NCBI RefSeq assembly: GCF_001188955.3
Contig: NZ_JPRF03000097.1
Span: 186,001-250,000 of the forward strand
DNA: 64,000 bases
From: Kitasatospora aureofaciens
GTDB taxonomy: Bacteria > Actinomycetota > Actinomycetes > Streptomycetales > Streptomycetaceae
Reading direction: 5' to 3'
Under the pieces are notes generated by a model, which was not told the DNA's origin, made no database searches, and saw only the letters and a program-made list of their open reading frames with translations. Both the position numbers and the translations under genes were made by a program. How positions within the stretch are numbered: the stretch's first letter is position 1; each line of letters begins with the position of its first letter. Positions 42,622 to 51,104 of the stretch are shown here, piece by piece.

Positions 42622-42932
42622 CTGTCTACGACTCACTTTCTGGTGCCCGGCGGCGCCGCCGGCACACGCGCCGCTCGTCCCGGCGCCGCGCACCGCCTCT
42701 CACCCTCGCGGCCGGAAAACGGGACAACGCTTCGCAGTGCACCAGCCCGCCGCACAGACGTCCACGTGCATGGCAAGCGTCAGCGGTCAAGCGCGGATCC
42801 GCCCGGGCGGCGTGCGAACGACCGCCCACGATCCGGTGGTTCACCCTACTCACCGGAAGATCATCCGCACTACCCCGACGACCCGCCCCGCACGGCGCAC
42901 CGCGCGAAACCGCGGGAACCCGGCCGGCCGGC
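42622..42932. other. Intergenic region without recognised gene
   Basis: 311 bases between two minus-strand genes. It should hold the hydrolase promoter. No repeat, hairpin or coding frame stands out. Confidence 0.4.
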
Positions 42933-43568
42933 TCAGCCGTGCGGGGTGGTCGGGCCGAGGGTGATGACCGGGCCGATCGGACGGCAGCCGGCGTAGGTGA
43001 TGGCCTGCAAGGGCGGGCAGGGCGCGTTGGTCCGCACCGGCCCGAATGTCGGCGGCGCCGGCCGGGGCGGGACGGTGCGGACGGGGGCCGGCGCCTGGTC
43101 GCCCGAGGGCTGCCTCGCCGCAGCCGCAGTCGCAGTCGCCGTCGCGGCCGCCGTGGCGCGGGGGCGGGCCGGGGCCTGCGTGTGCCTGGTGGCGGAGGGC
43201 TCCGGCGCGGCCCCGGTCCCGTCGTCCACCGGAACGGCCGTGGGGGTCTCGGCCGGGAGGGGCGCCGGGGGAGCGGTCGTCGTCTCCACCGCCGAAGCCG
43301 AAGCCGAAGCCGAAACCGAAACCGAAACCGAAGCCGCCGCCGAGGCCGACGGCGACGCCGCCGCCGAGGGGCTCGACGTGGCCGCCGCGTCCGGCGCCGC
43401 CGGGGCGGTGCCCGGTGAGCCGGTCAGCAGCTGCGCCCCGCCGATCCCCGCCACACCGAGGGCGCAGGCCCACGCCGCGACGGCGAGGGCCCGCCGGTTG
43501 CGCGTCGTCGTTCTGCCGTCCTGCGGCCCGTCTCCGGCACTGTCCGGCACGCCGCTCCTCCACTTCAT
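42933..43568 (-). CDS. Single-span Ala/Ser/Pro-rich exported protein
   Basis: 211 residues from ATG 43568. A short basic cytosolic start (TTTRNRRALAVA) leads to one membrane span (AWACALGVAGIGGAQLL). A long low-complexity linker follows with a VSVSVSASASASA dipeptide run encoded by 6-base repeats near 43295-43340, then a conserved-looking end ITYAGCRPIGPVITLGPTTP. Outside topology is probable. The function is unknown. Confidence 0.6.
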   Translation of the reverse strand: MKWRSGVPDSAGDGPQDGRTTTRNRRALAVAAWACALGVAGIGGAQLLTGSPGTAPAAPDAAATSSPSAAASPSASAAASVSVSVSASASASAVETTTAPPAPLPAETPTAVPVDDGTGAAPEPSATRHTQAPARPRATAAATATATAAAARQPSGDQAPAPVRTVPPRPAPPTFGPVRTNAPCPPLQAITYAGCRPIGPVITLGPTTPHG

Positions 43569-43724
43569 TTAGGTCAAGCGCTCGAGCTGGGCGGACTTTA
43601 CACGAACCATCAGGGCCGTCCGTACGTCACCCCTACTGATGCGTGACTGATTCGCCCGGCCCCCGCCGCCCCGTACCGTCGAAGACGTCAACCGGACCGC
43701 CCCCACGACACCACGGAGCAGCAC

Positions 43725-44054
43725 ATGTCCGCCTTCGCCCTCGCCCAGGTCCACTCCGCCGAGATGTGCCCCGACATCGTCGAGTACCTGGAGCGCATCG
43801 ACGACACCCTCGACCCCTTCGGCGGCCGCTTCGTCGTCCACGGCGGCACGTTCGAGAACCCGGAGGGAAGTTGGGGACCACTCGGTCTGATCCTGATCGA
43901 GTTCCCCGACTACGAGCGGGCCCGCGCCTGGTACGACTCGCCCGCCTACCGGGAGATCCTGCCGCTGCGCACCCGGCACATGGTCGCCGACGTGATCATC
44001 GCCGAGGGCGTGCCGGCCGGCTACCGGGGCGCTGACGCCCTCAAGGAGCACTGA
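43725..44054 (+). CDS. DUF1330 family protein
   Basis: 109 residues from ATG 43725 (GGAG upstream). IVEYLERIDDTLDPFGGRFV, HGGTFENPEGSWGPLGLILI and EFPDYERARAWYDSPAYREI show the dimeric alpha/beta-barrel DUF1330 fold with its Y-x-S-P-x-Y signature. It is a small cytosolic protein of unknown activity. Confidence 0.88.
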   Translation: MSAFALAQVHSAEMCPDIVEYLERIDDTLDPFGGRFVVHGGTFENPEGSWGPLGLILIEFPDYERARAWYDSPAYREILPLRTRHMVADVIIAEGVPAGYRGADALKEH

Positions 44055-44076
44055 GTCCGGGGGCGCCCAGCGGCCG

Positions 44077-44344
44077 TCAGGGCGCAACGTCCTGGATCTG
44101 CTCGGCGATCGGAGCCGCGAGGCCCTTGACGTGCGCCACCCGTTCCACGGTGTTGTCGCCGTCGGACACCATTTCCACGGCGTGCGCGCCGCGGTGGCCG
44201 AGCCCGGGCGTGCCCCCGCTCGCGGTGGAGAGCCAGGCGCAGGGGTTGTTCGGCAGTGCCGGGTCCGGCTCGTCCTCGAAGGGTGCGGGCGGTCGCCGTC
44301 CTGCCGCCCACCGCGACCGCCCCGGGCCTCAGAGCGTCGCCCAC
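44077..44344 (-). pseudogene. Frameshifted small hypothetical gene
   Basis: ATG 44344 starts MGDALRPGAVAVGGRTATAR. One extra base between about 44265 and 44290 moves the frame to one with excellent codon character: FEDEPDPALPNNPCAWLSTA, AHAVEMVSDGDNTVERVAHV, KGLAAPIAEQIQDVAP, stop at 44077. Neither frame alone makes sense. Repaired length is about 88 residues; no family recognised. Confidence 0.5.
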
Positions 44345-44350
44345 CGCGCC

Positions 44351-45298
44351 TCAGGCCGTCCGCAGCCGCTCGCGCCACCAGCCGACGGTTGCCTCGAGCT
44401 GCTGCTCCAGAGGGGTCGCCCGGAGGGTGAAGGCCGCCTCGTACGCGGAGGAGTCCATGACGAAGGGGCGGTCGAACTGGTAGCGGACCTCGCGCAGTTC
44501 ACGCACCAGGGGGGAGAACAGCCCGGCTGCGCCCAGCAGGACGGGGGACAGGCGGCGCACCGCGACGGGGCCGGTGCCGGCCTCGGCGGCGAGGCGTTCG
44601 ACCATGGCGCGCACCGGCAGGGCGGGGGCGGTGGGGACGTGCCAGGGGCGGCCCCAGGCGCGTTCCCCGGTGGCGAGTTCGGCCATCGCGCGGGCCACGT
44701 CGGGCAGGTAGGTCCAGCTGTGCGGGGTGTCCGGGTCGCCGAGGACGGCGACCGGACGGCCCTTGAGCAGGTTCGGCATCGCGCGGGAGGCCAGGTGGCC
44801 GCCGTCGGTGACGCCGGGGCCGAAGAAGTCCGAGGCGCGCACCTCCACGGCGCGGATCCGCCCGGCCTCGTGCAGGGCCCGCGCCTGCTCCCAGCCCGCC
44901 GCCCGCACCCGGCCCTTGGGGCCGGTCGCGGCCGGCGGCAGGTCCTCGGTCAGCGGGCCCTCGACCGGGCCGTAGCCGTACAGGTTGCCGAGCATGACCA
45001 GCACGGCGCCGCTGTCCTCGGCCGCCGCGCACAGCGCGGAGGTGAGGGCGGGCCACTGCGCGGCCCACTGCGCCAGCGGCGGTGCGGCGCAGCCGTGGAT
45101 CGCGACGGCGCCGCGGGCGGCCTGTGTCAGGCGGGCGGGGTCGCTCGCGTCCAGGGCGAGGTGCCCGATGCCTTCGACGGCAGGTCCGGCGGGGCGGCCG
45201 CCGCGGGTGACGACCCGGACCTCGTGGCCCTGTTCGGCCAGCAGGCGGGCGGTGGCGGCCCCGGCGGGCCCGTGTCCGACGACCAGATGAAAGCTCAC
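44351..45298 (-). CDS. NAD-dependent epimerase/dehydratase-like protein
   Basis: 315 residues from GTG 45298. The Rossmann start is HLVVGHGPAGAATARLLAEQ (G-x-G-x-x-G) with HEVRVVTRGG. An extended-SDR core follows: VLVMLGNLYGYGPV, in which the YxxxK lysine is replaced, then VRASDFFGPGV and SWTYLPDVARAMAELA. Loss of the classical YxxxK suggests an atypical or binding-only member. It is probably cytosolic and ends 6 bases before the frameshifted gene. Confidence 0.8.
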   Translation of the reverse strand: MSFHLVVGHGPAGAATARLLAEQGHEVRVVTRGGRPAGPAVEGIGHLALDASDPARLTQAARGAVAIHGCAAPPLAQWAAQWPALTSALCAAAEDSGAVLVMLGNLYGYGPVEGPLTEDLPPAATGPKGRVRAAGWEQARALHEAGRIRAVEVRASDFFGPGVTDGGHLASRAMPNLLKGRPVAVLGDPDTPHSWTYLPDVARAMAELATGERAWGRPWHVPTAPALPVRAMVERLAAEAGTGPVAVRRLSPVLLGAAGLFSPLVRELREVRYQFDRPFVMDSSAYEAAFTLRATPLEQQLEATVGWWRERLRTA

Positions 45299-45392
45299 CC
45301 GCCCCACCCTAGTGCTGTGACCGGGAGGTTCACCGTGACCGGAAGGCGGCTCGTGGGGCGAGCGCACGCGAAACGGCTGGTATTACTGGGGT

Positions 45393-45770
45393 ATGCAGGA
45401 AGAGACCGCACGCTCGGCGATCGACACGTTCATCTCCGCGTTCAACGCCTCGGACGACAGCTATGTGACTGCCCTTCTCCCGCAGGCCCTGACCTCGGAC
45501 GTGGTCTTCTGGGGGCCGTTGGGTCGCAGCGAAGGAATCGCGGCGGTCGAGCGGTTCGTGCTGGACATCCGACGCCACCCGGCGGGGACCGGCACGATGG
45601 TGCGCTGCTCAGCGGTGGACATGCCCGACGAATGGGCCCGGTACCGGTGGGTCTTCACCACGCCTGACGGAGGCCCCCGCCTGGCGGGAACGGACGTCGT
45701 CCATCTGCGACGGAGCCTCATCGACCAGATCATCGTCTTCGCGGGGGAGATCGAACCGTCCGCCTCCTGA
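45393..45770 (+). CDS. SnoaL/NTF2-like protein
   Basis: 125 residues from ATG 45393. EETARSAIDTFISAFNASDD, VVFWGPLGRSEGIAAVERFV and HLRRSLIDQIIVFAGEIEPS fit the cone-shaped NTF2/SnoaL fold of small isomerases and hydrolases. The single-domain length fits. No partner or substrate is visible. Confidence 0.8.
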   Translation: MQEETARSAIDTFISAFNASDDSYVTALLPQALTSDVVFWGPLGRSEGIAAVERFVLDIRRHPAGTGTMVRCSAVDMPDEWARYRWVFTTPDGGPRLAGTDVVHLRRSLIDQIIVFAGEIEPSAS

Positions 45771-45775
45771 GTCAT

Positions 45776-45922
45776 GCCACCGGCACCACCGGAGCCACCA
45801 CGGGCACGCTGGCCGCCACCGGTACCGAGGGGCTCGGCTGGGAGGCCGGCGGCGCAGCCGCGGCCCTCGCCGCCGGAGCCGCGCTGGTCGCGCTCTCCCG
45901 CCGCCGCTCCGCCGAGAGCTGA
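45776..45922 (+). pseudogene. Orphan C-terminal sortase (LAXTG) sorting signal
   Basis: In one plus frame ATTGTLAATGTEGLGWEAGG is followed by a hydrophobic span (AAAALAAGAALVAL) and SRRRSAES then stop. This is a complete class E LAXTG cell-wall sorting signal: motif, membrane span, basic tail. No start codon or surface domain precedes it, because the frame runs back into the SnoaL-like gene. It is probably what is left of a deleted surface protein. Confidence 0.7.
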
Positions 45923-45930
45923 CACCCGGT

Positions 45931-45973
45931 CGCGTCCCGGCCCGCCGCCCCCACGACGGCGGGCCGGGACGCG
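45931..45973. terminator. 17-bp-stem terminator hairpin
   Basis: CGCGTCCCGGCCCGCCG (45931-45947) pairs perfectly with 45957-45973 over a 9-base loop. It lies between convergent reading directions. Confidence 0.75.
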
Positions 45974-45980
45974 CCCGCTC

Positions 45981-46313
45981 TCAGCGTTCTCGGTGCCGGT
46001 TCTCAGCGCTCGGGAACCGGTGCGCGAGCTGCTCGCGCCACCGCGCCGCGTTGCTGCCGTCCAACTGCCCCTCGAACGCCCGGTGGGCGGCCGCCACCCG
46101 CTCCTCGCTCACCTGCCGCCCGGCCCCGAAGTACCCGGCGTCGTACACCGCCCACAGGGCCTCCTCGGTCTCCTGGTCCAGGCCCAGGCAGGTCGCCACC
46201 CCGCGCCCGGTCAGGGCGTCGTCCAGCGCAGCCGCGAAGACGCGGCGCAGCCGCTGCCCGTCCCGCCCGTCCTGCCCGTCCTGCCCGTCCCGCTCGTGCT
46301 GGTCATCCGTCAA
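45981..46313 (-). CDS. Hypothetical cytosolic protein
   Basis: 110 residues. An acidic GQDGQDGRDGQ start leads to LRRVFAAALDDALTGRGVAT, GLDQETEEALWAVYDAGYFG and AAAHRAFEGQLDGSNAARWR. It is all-helical in appearance with no known domain. It starts 3 bases after the upstream membrane gene ends, so the two form an operon. Confidence 0.55.
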   Translation of the reverse strand: MTDDQHERDGQDGQDGRDGQRLRRVFAAALDDALTGRGVATCLGLDQETEEALWAVYDAGYFGAGRQVSEERVAAAHRAFEGQLDGSNAARWREQLAHRFPSAENRHRER

Positions 46314-46316
46314 GGC

Positions 46317-46541
46317 TCAGTCCCCGCTGCTCTCGCCGCTGCCGCCCTTGCCCAGGAGCCACCGCTCCCGCCGTTCCCGCCGCCGCCGGCGCTGCTCCGC
46401 GCTGCGCAGCAGGTCGCCCGCGGCGAGCGTCAGCGCCGCGACCGCGCGCGCCCAGCGCGGGCCGCCGCGCTCGGCCCACACCACGCACCCGCACCCGGCG
46501 AGCACCAGTACCAGCACCCCGACCAGCACCGCTCCGACCAT
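46317..46541 (-). CDS. Small single-span membrane protein
   Basis: 74 residues from ATG 46541 (GAGGAG 6 bases upstream). A span at residues 1-17 (MVGAVLVGVLVLVLAGC) precedes a very basic helix (RRRRRERRERW). It is in an operon with the following hypothetical gene. No family recognised. Confidence 0.55.
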   Translation of the reverse strand: MVGAVLVGVLVLVLAGCGCVVWAERGGPRWARAVAALTLAAGDLLRSAEQRRRRRERRERWLLGKGGSGESSGD

Positions 46542-46642
46542 CACGGACTCCTCTTCTCCCTCACCGGTTCGGCCACGAATCCTGCCATGTGCCAGGATTT
46601 CCGTCCGAGTACCGAACACGACCGACGAAGAAGGAGTCACCC

Positions 46643-47164
46643 GTGGCCAACGCCCGGTTCGCCACCCTGCACACCACCGCGGGCCCGATCCGGCTGGAAC
46701 TGTTCCCGTTCCACGCGCCGAAGACGGTCCGCAACTTCGTCGAACTCGCCGAGGGGGCCCGGGAGTACACCGACCCGCGCACCGGCGAGCCGGGCAGCGG
46801 CCCGTACTACGACGGCACGACGTTCCACCGGGTGGTCAAGGGCTTCATGATCCAGGGCGGTGACCCGACCGGCACCGGCACGGGCGGTCCGGGCTACGCC
46901 TTCGCGGACGAGTTCCACCCGGAGCTGTTCTTCACCAAGCCGTACCTGCTGGCCATGGCCAACTCCGGTCCGGGCACCAACGGTTCGCAGTTCTTCATCA
47001 CGGTGGGCACGCCCACCCACCTCAACCGCCGGCACACCATCTTCGGCCAGGTCGCCGACGCCGCCTCCAAGGCCGTGGTGGACGCGATCGCGGCCGCCCC
47101 GACCGAGGGCGAGCGCCCGGTCGAGGACGTGGTGATCACCAAGGTCGAGATCACCCGGTCTTGA
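46643..47164 (+). CDS. Cyclophilin-type peptidyl-prolyl isomerase
   Basis: 173 residues from GTG 46643 (AAGGAG 6 bases upstream). The cyclophilin core is complete: FHAPKTVRNFVELA, YYDGTTFHRVVKGFMIQGGD (catalytic Arg in FHRV), LAMANSGPGTNGSQFFITVG and LNRRHTIFGQV. It is cytosolic, catalysing Xaa-Pro isomerisation. The EF-G domain IV-like gene follows directly and may be co-transcribed. Confidence 0.95.
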   Translation: MANARFATLHTTAGPIRLELFPFHAPKTVRNFVELAEGAREYTDPRTGEPGSGPYYDGTTFHRVVKGFMIQGGDPTGTGTGGPGYAFADEFHPELFFTKPYLLAMANSGPGTNGSQFFITVGTPTHLNRRHTIFGQVADAASKAVVDAIAAAPTEGERPVEDVVITKVEITRS

Positions 47165-47169
47165 CGGCC

Positions 47170-47562
47170 GTGACCGCCACAGGGGAGGCCTTCCCGCCCC
47201 GCCCGGTGCGCGGGGTGCGGGCCCGCTACGTCCTCCAGGGCGGCTGCGGCCCTTTCGCGGACGCCGTGGTCGACTTCGAGCCGTGGGAGGAGGGCGTGCA
47301 CCTGGAGGTCGCCGCCGGTGCCACCGTGTACGGCGGCGCCGCCTCGCAGGAGGGCCTCGCCCGCTACCACGCGGCGCTGGCCGAGGGCGTGCGCGCCGAG
47401 CTGGCGGAGCAACTGCCGGATGCCATGGTGGCGTTGGCGCTCGTGGTGCGCCGCACCGGGGTGCACGACGTGGACACCAGCGAGTACGCCTACCGCAGGG
47501 CCGGGCAGGTGGCGGTGCGCGAGGTGCTCGCCCTCCTCGGGGCCGGTGGCGCAGGCCGGTAG
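47170..47562 (+). CDS. Stand-alone EF-G domain IV-like protein
   Basis: 130 residues from GTG 47170 (TTG 47161 overlapping the previous stop is possible). ARYVLQGGCGPFADAVVDFE with PWEEGVHLEV is the first strand pair. LPDAMVALALVVRRTGVHDV leads to DTSEYAYRRAGQVAVREVL, which mirrors the D-S-S-E-x-A-F-x-x-A-x-x-A motif ending domain IV of elongation factor G. No GTPase domain is attached. It may bind the ribosome or be a repurposed fold. Confidence 0.7.
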   Translation: MTATGEAFPPRPVRGVRARYVLQGGCGPFADAVVDFEPWEEGVHLEVAAGATVYGGAASQEGLARYHAALAEGVRAELAEQLPDAMVALALVVRRTGVHDVDTSEYAYRRAGQVAVREVLALLGAGGAGR

Positions 47563-47580
47563 CCGGAGCCGGAAACCGGG

Positions 47581-47611
47581 CCGCCGCCCGGCGCGGGGCA
47601 CCGGGCGGCGG
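47581..47611. terminator. Bidirectional terminator hairpin
   Basis: CCGCCGCCCGG (47581-47591) pairs with CCGGGCGGCGG (47601-47611) over a 9-base loop, between convergent genes. Confidence 0.65.
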
Positions 47612-47629
47612 CATGGTCTCGACGCTCCG

Positions 47630-48721
47630 TCAGACGCAGCTGGTGAACGTCGGGCTGGTGTTGGCGATGTAGAGGGTCGGGCCGGCGTTGGGGTCCGAGG
47701 TGACCGGGACGGTGATGGTGTCGTCGGCGGTCCACGGGAAGCCGTGGGTGTCGAAGGTCCAGCTGCCGGTGACCTTGCGGGCGACCTCGGCCAGCGTCAC
47801 CCAGCCGTACTGCTGGGGCGGGACGGAGACCACGACGGCGTTGTTGACGCTCCTCGACCCGTGCCACTCGTTGGTGAAGGACAGGGCCGAGGTGATGGTC
47901 GCCGTCAGGACGGTCGGGGCGCCTGCGGAGATGCTGGAGGTCAGGCTGGTTCCGATGGTGTTGGACCAGCCGCTCTCGTCGGTGACCGAGAAGGACTGCT
48001 GGACGGTGCCGCTGGTGTTGTTGAACCAGACCGAGGAGACGCAGGCGCGCGGCAGCGGCGCCGCGGGGGCCTCGCTCTTCACGGACCAGGAGCAGGTGGA
48101 GGTGTCCTTCTCGCACTGCTTGGCGGCGTGGTCGACGGCCAGGTTGCGGGCGGCGAGCGGGAATCCGGTGGACCACTGCTGGTTGTTGGTGCCGTTGCAG
48201 GTGTACTGGTCGGTCCAGGCGTCGTCGTAGTTGGCGCCCATCAGCAGGTCCAGGCAGGTGTTGTCGCCCGCGTGGCGGATCATGAAGGCGTCGTCCGAGC
48301 CCGGCGCCGGCTGCAGGAACCAGCGCTGGCTGGCCTGTCCGGCGCAGGTCTGCTGGCGCAGGGCCGGGGTGAAGAAGGCCAGGTCGATGCACTTGCCGGT
48401 GTCGTTGTTGACGATGGTGAAGGTGAAGTCCGAGGGGTCGACGCTCAGGTGCCAGGACTGGTGGTAGCCGGGCGCGGAGTTGGTGACGATGTACGCGCCG
48501 TCGCCCATGGTGCCGTTCTGGACGTCGAGTTGGCGCCCGTTGCTGAGCGACTTGATGGTCAGGCACTGCTGTGGCGAGGCGCAGGAGGACAGGGCCGGCG
48601 CGGCCGGTGCGGCGAGGGCGGGTGCGGCGCTCAGGCCCAGGAGGGCGCAGCACAGCGCCAGGGCGGTCGCCAGCAGCCGCGGCCAGGGCGCGGTGCGCGC
48701 CGGGGCGGGGGTGGAGGGCAC
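47630..48721 (-). CDS. Secreted ricin-type lectin with aerolysin/ETX-MTX2-like domain
   Basis: 363 residues from GTG 48721 (GGAAAGGA upstream). A Sec signal (about 1-37) leads to a beta-trefoil lectin: QCLTIKSLSNGRQLDVQNG, KCIDLAFF...QTCAGQASQRWFL and NTCLDLLM...YTCNGTNNQQWS, with paired Cys and the repeated QxW. The C-terminal ~160 residues have VWFNNTSGTVQQSFSVTDES, a Ser/Thr-rich amphipathic stretch (WSNTIGTSLTSSISAG), NEWHGSRSVNNAVVVSVPPQ and GSWTFDTHGFPW. This is the long-strand pattern of aerolysin-like pore formers. It may be a secreted carbohydrate-targeted toxin or lectin. It lies 42 bases after a secreted esterase gene, likely in one operon. Confidence 0.75.
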   Translation of the reverse strand: MPSTPAPARTAPWPRLLATALALCCALLGLSAAPALAAPAAPALSSCASPQQCLTIKSLSNGRQLDVQNGTMGDGAYIVTNSAPGYHQSWHLSVDPSDFTFTIVNNDTGKCIDLAFFTPALRQQTCAGQASQRWFLQPAPGSDDAFMIRHAGDNTCLDLLMGANYDDAWTDQYTCNGTNNQQWSTGFPLAARNLAVDHAAKQCEKDTSTCSWSVKSEAPAAPLPRACVSSVWFNNTSGTVQQSFSVTDESGWSNTIGTSLTSSISAGAPTVLTATITSALSFTNEWHGSRSVNNAVVVSVPPQQYGWVTLAEVARKVTGSWTFDTHGFPWTADDTITVPVTSDPNAGPTLYIANTSPTFTSCV

Positions 48722-48763
48722 GGAGGGTCCTTTCCTAGGAGAAAAGAGGGGGAGCGGGCGGTG

Positions 48764-49867
48764 TCAGGCGGCCGCGAAGGCCGCCTCCAGGCGCGGCACG
48801 TAGTCCGCGAGGTCCTGGGCCCAGCAGCCGGGGGTGTGGCCGCCGTGGCAGTCGGATCCCCAGCCGGCGCCGTTGCCGTAGTCGACGTAGCGGTAGGGCA
48901 GGCCGAGCGCGTCCAGGCGGTCCTTGAGGCGCTTGGCGGTGCCCTCGGCCCAGAACTCCAGGTCGCCGGCGTTGCCGTCGCCGTTGCCGGTGTAGACGGC
49001 GATGCCGGTGTGCGCGAGCAGGGCGGCCCGGGCGGTGGGGTCGACGGCGTTCCAGCGCCAGTCGGCGTTGAACACCGGGTACGGGCTGCCGAAGACGGCG
49101 TCGCTGGAGACGGTGGGGCCGTAGTCCAGGGCGCAGGGGCGCCCGTCGCTGGGCCCGCACAGGACGGTGCCGACGTTGGTGAGCATGGCGACGACGGCGC
49201 CGCGGATGATCATCTCGTCGGCGGACAGGTCGTCGGCGCCGGACATGGTGAGGACCTGCCCGAACAGTTCGGGGCGGTCCTGGGCGTAGTGCAGGGCGCC
49301 GAAGCCGCCCATGGACAGGCCGCCGACGGCGCGGTGGGCGCGGTCGCAAAGGGTGCGCAGGTTGGCGTCGACGAACGGGAGTACCTGGCCGAGGTGGAAG
49401 GTCTCCCAGTTCTGCGCCCCGGCGGCGGTGCCCTGGTCGAGCCAGTCGGTGTACCAGCCGCGCAGGCCGCCGTCCGGGATGACGGTGATCATCGACCGGG
49501 CGGCGGTCAGGGCGGGGTAGGCCAGTGCCGGGTCGGCCGGGTTGTCCGAGGCGCCGTGCAGGAAGTACAGCACGGGGTAGCGCTTGTCCGGCCGGGCGGC
49601 GTAGTCGGCGGGTAGCAGGATGCGGATGGTGTGCTCCCCGGCGACCTGCGCGGTGGTGACGGTGATGACGAAGTTGGTGGCGCTGCCGGTGGCGGCGCCG
49701 ACCTGGGTGAGGCCGAAGCCGTCGGCCAGCGGCGGCGGGCCGGGCGCCTCGACGGGCGCGGCGCCCGGGGCGGCCGCGGCCGGGGAAGCGGGCGCGGCGA
49801 GCAGGAGCAGGCAGGCGGCCAGGGCGGCGAGGGCCGCTCGGGCGCGCCGGAGCCGGGCAGGGGTCAT
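48764..49867 (-). CDS. Secreted esterase, Ag85/esterase D-like alpha/beta hydrolase
   Basis: 367 residues from ATG 49867. Sec signal RARAALAALAACLLLLAAPA. The hydrolase core shows YPVLYFLHGASDNP (oxyanion), AVGGLSMGGFGALHYA (nucleophile Ser in GLSMG) and CHGGHTPGCW near the C-terminus (catalytic His). This is the arrangement of Ag85-type and feruloyl-esterase-like secreted enzymes. It precedes the ricin/aerolysin-like gene and lies divergent from a LuxR-type regulator, so the trio is probably a regulated secretion unit. Confidence 0.85.
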   Translation of the reverse strand: MTPARLRRARAALAALAACLLLLAAPASPAAAAPGAAPVEAPGPPPLADGFGLTQVGAATGSATNFVITVTTAQVAGEHTIRILLPADYAARPDKRYPVLYFLHGASDNPADPALAYPALTAARSMITVIPDGGLRGWYTDWLDQGTAAGAQNWETFHLGQVLPFVDANLRTLCDRAHRAVGGLSMGGFGALHYAQDRPELFGQVLTMSGADDLSADEMIIRGAVVAMLTNVGTVLCGPSDGRPCALDYGPTVSSDAVFGSPYPVFNADWRWNAVDPTARAALLAHTGIAVYTGNGDGNAGDLEFWAEGTAKRLKDRLDALGLPYRYVDYGNGAGWGSDCHGGHTPGCWAQDLADYVPRLEAAFAAA

Positions 49868-49901
49868 GGGCGTCCTCGGCCTTCAGCGGGCTGGTCCGGA
49901 A

Positions 49902-49918
49902 CTCAGAGAATGTCTGAG
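49902..49918. promoter_or_regulatory. Operator-like dyad in the esterase/LuxR intergenic region
   Basis: CTCAGA-GAATG-TCTGAG, a perfect 17-base dyad 35 bases before the esterase start, in the 211-base divergent region. It is a candidate site for the adjacent regulator. Confidence 0.45.
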
Positions 49919-50087
49919 CACTGACAACTCTTGCGAGGTGCCCGGGCCGTCCGCCAGAGCGCCCGGCGGCCCACCTGGGCCACTGGCGCATGTGCGCCAC
50001 ACCCGTGGGTAGCCTCCCACGGCCTCCGGCCTCCCCCGGCCCCGCCCGGGGCCGGGGCCGGAAGGCGACGAAAGGGGGGTGCTCACC

Positions 50088-51071
50088 GTGCACGACGTGC
50101 TGGACGCGGACTCCGAACGCGGCCGCGTCTACCGCTGCCTGGTCGCCCGGCCGCGGGCCCGGATCCAGGAGCTGGCCCCGGCGGCGGGCCTGGACGCGGA
50201 CACCGTGCTGGCCGTGCTCCGCGACCTCGCCGAGGAGGGCGCCGCGGTGGCCTTCGGCCCCGCCCACAGCAGCGACGACCGCGACCACTGCTGGGAGGCC
50301 CTGCCGCCCGCCCGGGTGGTCGAGACCGTGCTCCAGCGCGACGCCATGCGCCAGGCCACCGCCCGCCGGGCCGGGGACGAACTCGAACGGCTCTACCGCT
50401 ACGCCCGGCGCGACGCGGGCACCTACGGCGCGCTGGAAGTGGTCGAGGACCGCGCCGAGGTGATGGCGGCCAGCAACCGGCTGCAGCTGGCGGCCCGACA
50501 CCAGGTACGGGTGATCGACGTGCCGCCGTACTCCGGCAGCAGCGCCCACTACCTCGACCAGGAGGCACTGCAGCGCCGCCGGATGGCCGCGGGCGTGGTC
50601 TACCGGGCGATCTACCAGGGCTGCGCCTTCGAGGACCCGGTGGCCGGGCCGAACATGGCGCGGATGGTCGAGGCGGGGGAGCAGGCCCGCACCCTGGACG
50701 AGCCACCGCTCAAACTCGCCATCGGGGACGAGGACCTGGCCATCGTCACCCTGCCCGCCGACGGCCGCGACGGCGTCGTCTCGCTGCTGGTGCGCCCCTC
50801 CGGGCTGCTGAACGCCCTGGCCGCGGTCTTCGAGACGCTGTGGCGCCTGGCGGTGCCCGCCACCGTGGCCGGGGTCGACCTGCGCATCGACGAACGCGAC
50901 CGGCGCATCCTCACCCTGATGGCCTCCGGCGCCACCGACGACGCCATCGCCCGCCGCCTGGGCCTGGGGCGGCGCACCGTGGTGCGCCGGGTCTCCACCC
51001 TGCTCGCCCACCTCGGCGCCACCACCCGCTTCCAGGCCGGCGTCCAGGCCGCCCGCCGCGGCTGGCTGTGA
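50088..51071 (+). CDS. LuxR-type regulator with TrmB-like N-domain
   Basis: 327 residues from GTG 50088, chosen over GTG 50079 because AAAGGGGGG then sits 8 bases ahead. The N-terminal wHTH (VYRCLVARPRARIQELAPAA, GLDADTVLAVLRDLAEEGA) is TrmB-like. A sensor-like middle follows (VMAASNRLQLAARHQVRVID, GAGEQAR-type loop). The C-terminal HTH is DERDRRILTLMASGATDDAI, ARRLGLGRRTVVRRVSTLLA. This architecture is common for regulators of secreted enzymes in streptomycetes. It probably controls the divergent esterase/lectin pair. Confidence 0.85.
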   Translation: MHDVLDADSERGRVYRCLVARPRARIQELAPAAGLDADTVLAVLRDLAEEGAAVAFGPAHSSDDRDHCWEALPPARVVETVLQRDAMRQATARRAGDELERLYRYARRDAGTYGALEVVEDRAEVMAASNRLQLAARHQVRVIDVPPYSGSSAHYLDQEALQRRRMAAGVVYRAIYQGCAFEDPVAGPNMARMVEAGEQARTLDEPPLKLAIGDEDLAIVTLPADGRDGVVSLLVRPSGLLNALAAVFETLWRLAVPATVAGVDLRIDERDRRILTLMASGATDDAIARRLGLGRRTVVRRVSTLLAHLGATTRFQAGVQAARRGWL

Positions 51072-51104
51072 CGGCCCGCCACCACGCGAAGCCGGCCCGG
51101 CGGT

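Noticed and set aside
45774..45930. ATG 45774 as a gene start
   Set aside because: Its frame gives a Pro/Arg-rich product; the neighbouring frame carries the sorting signal.
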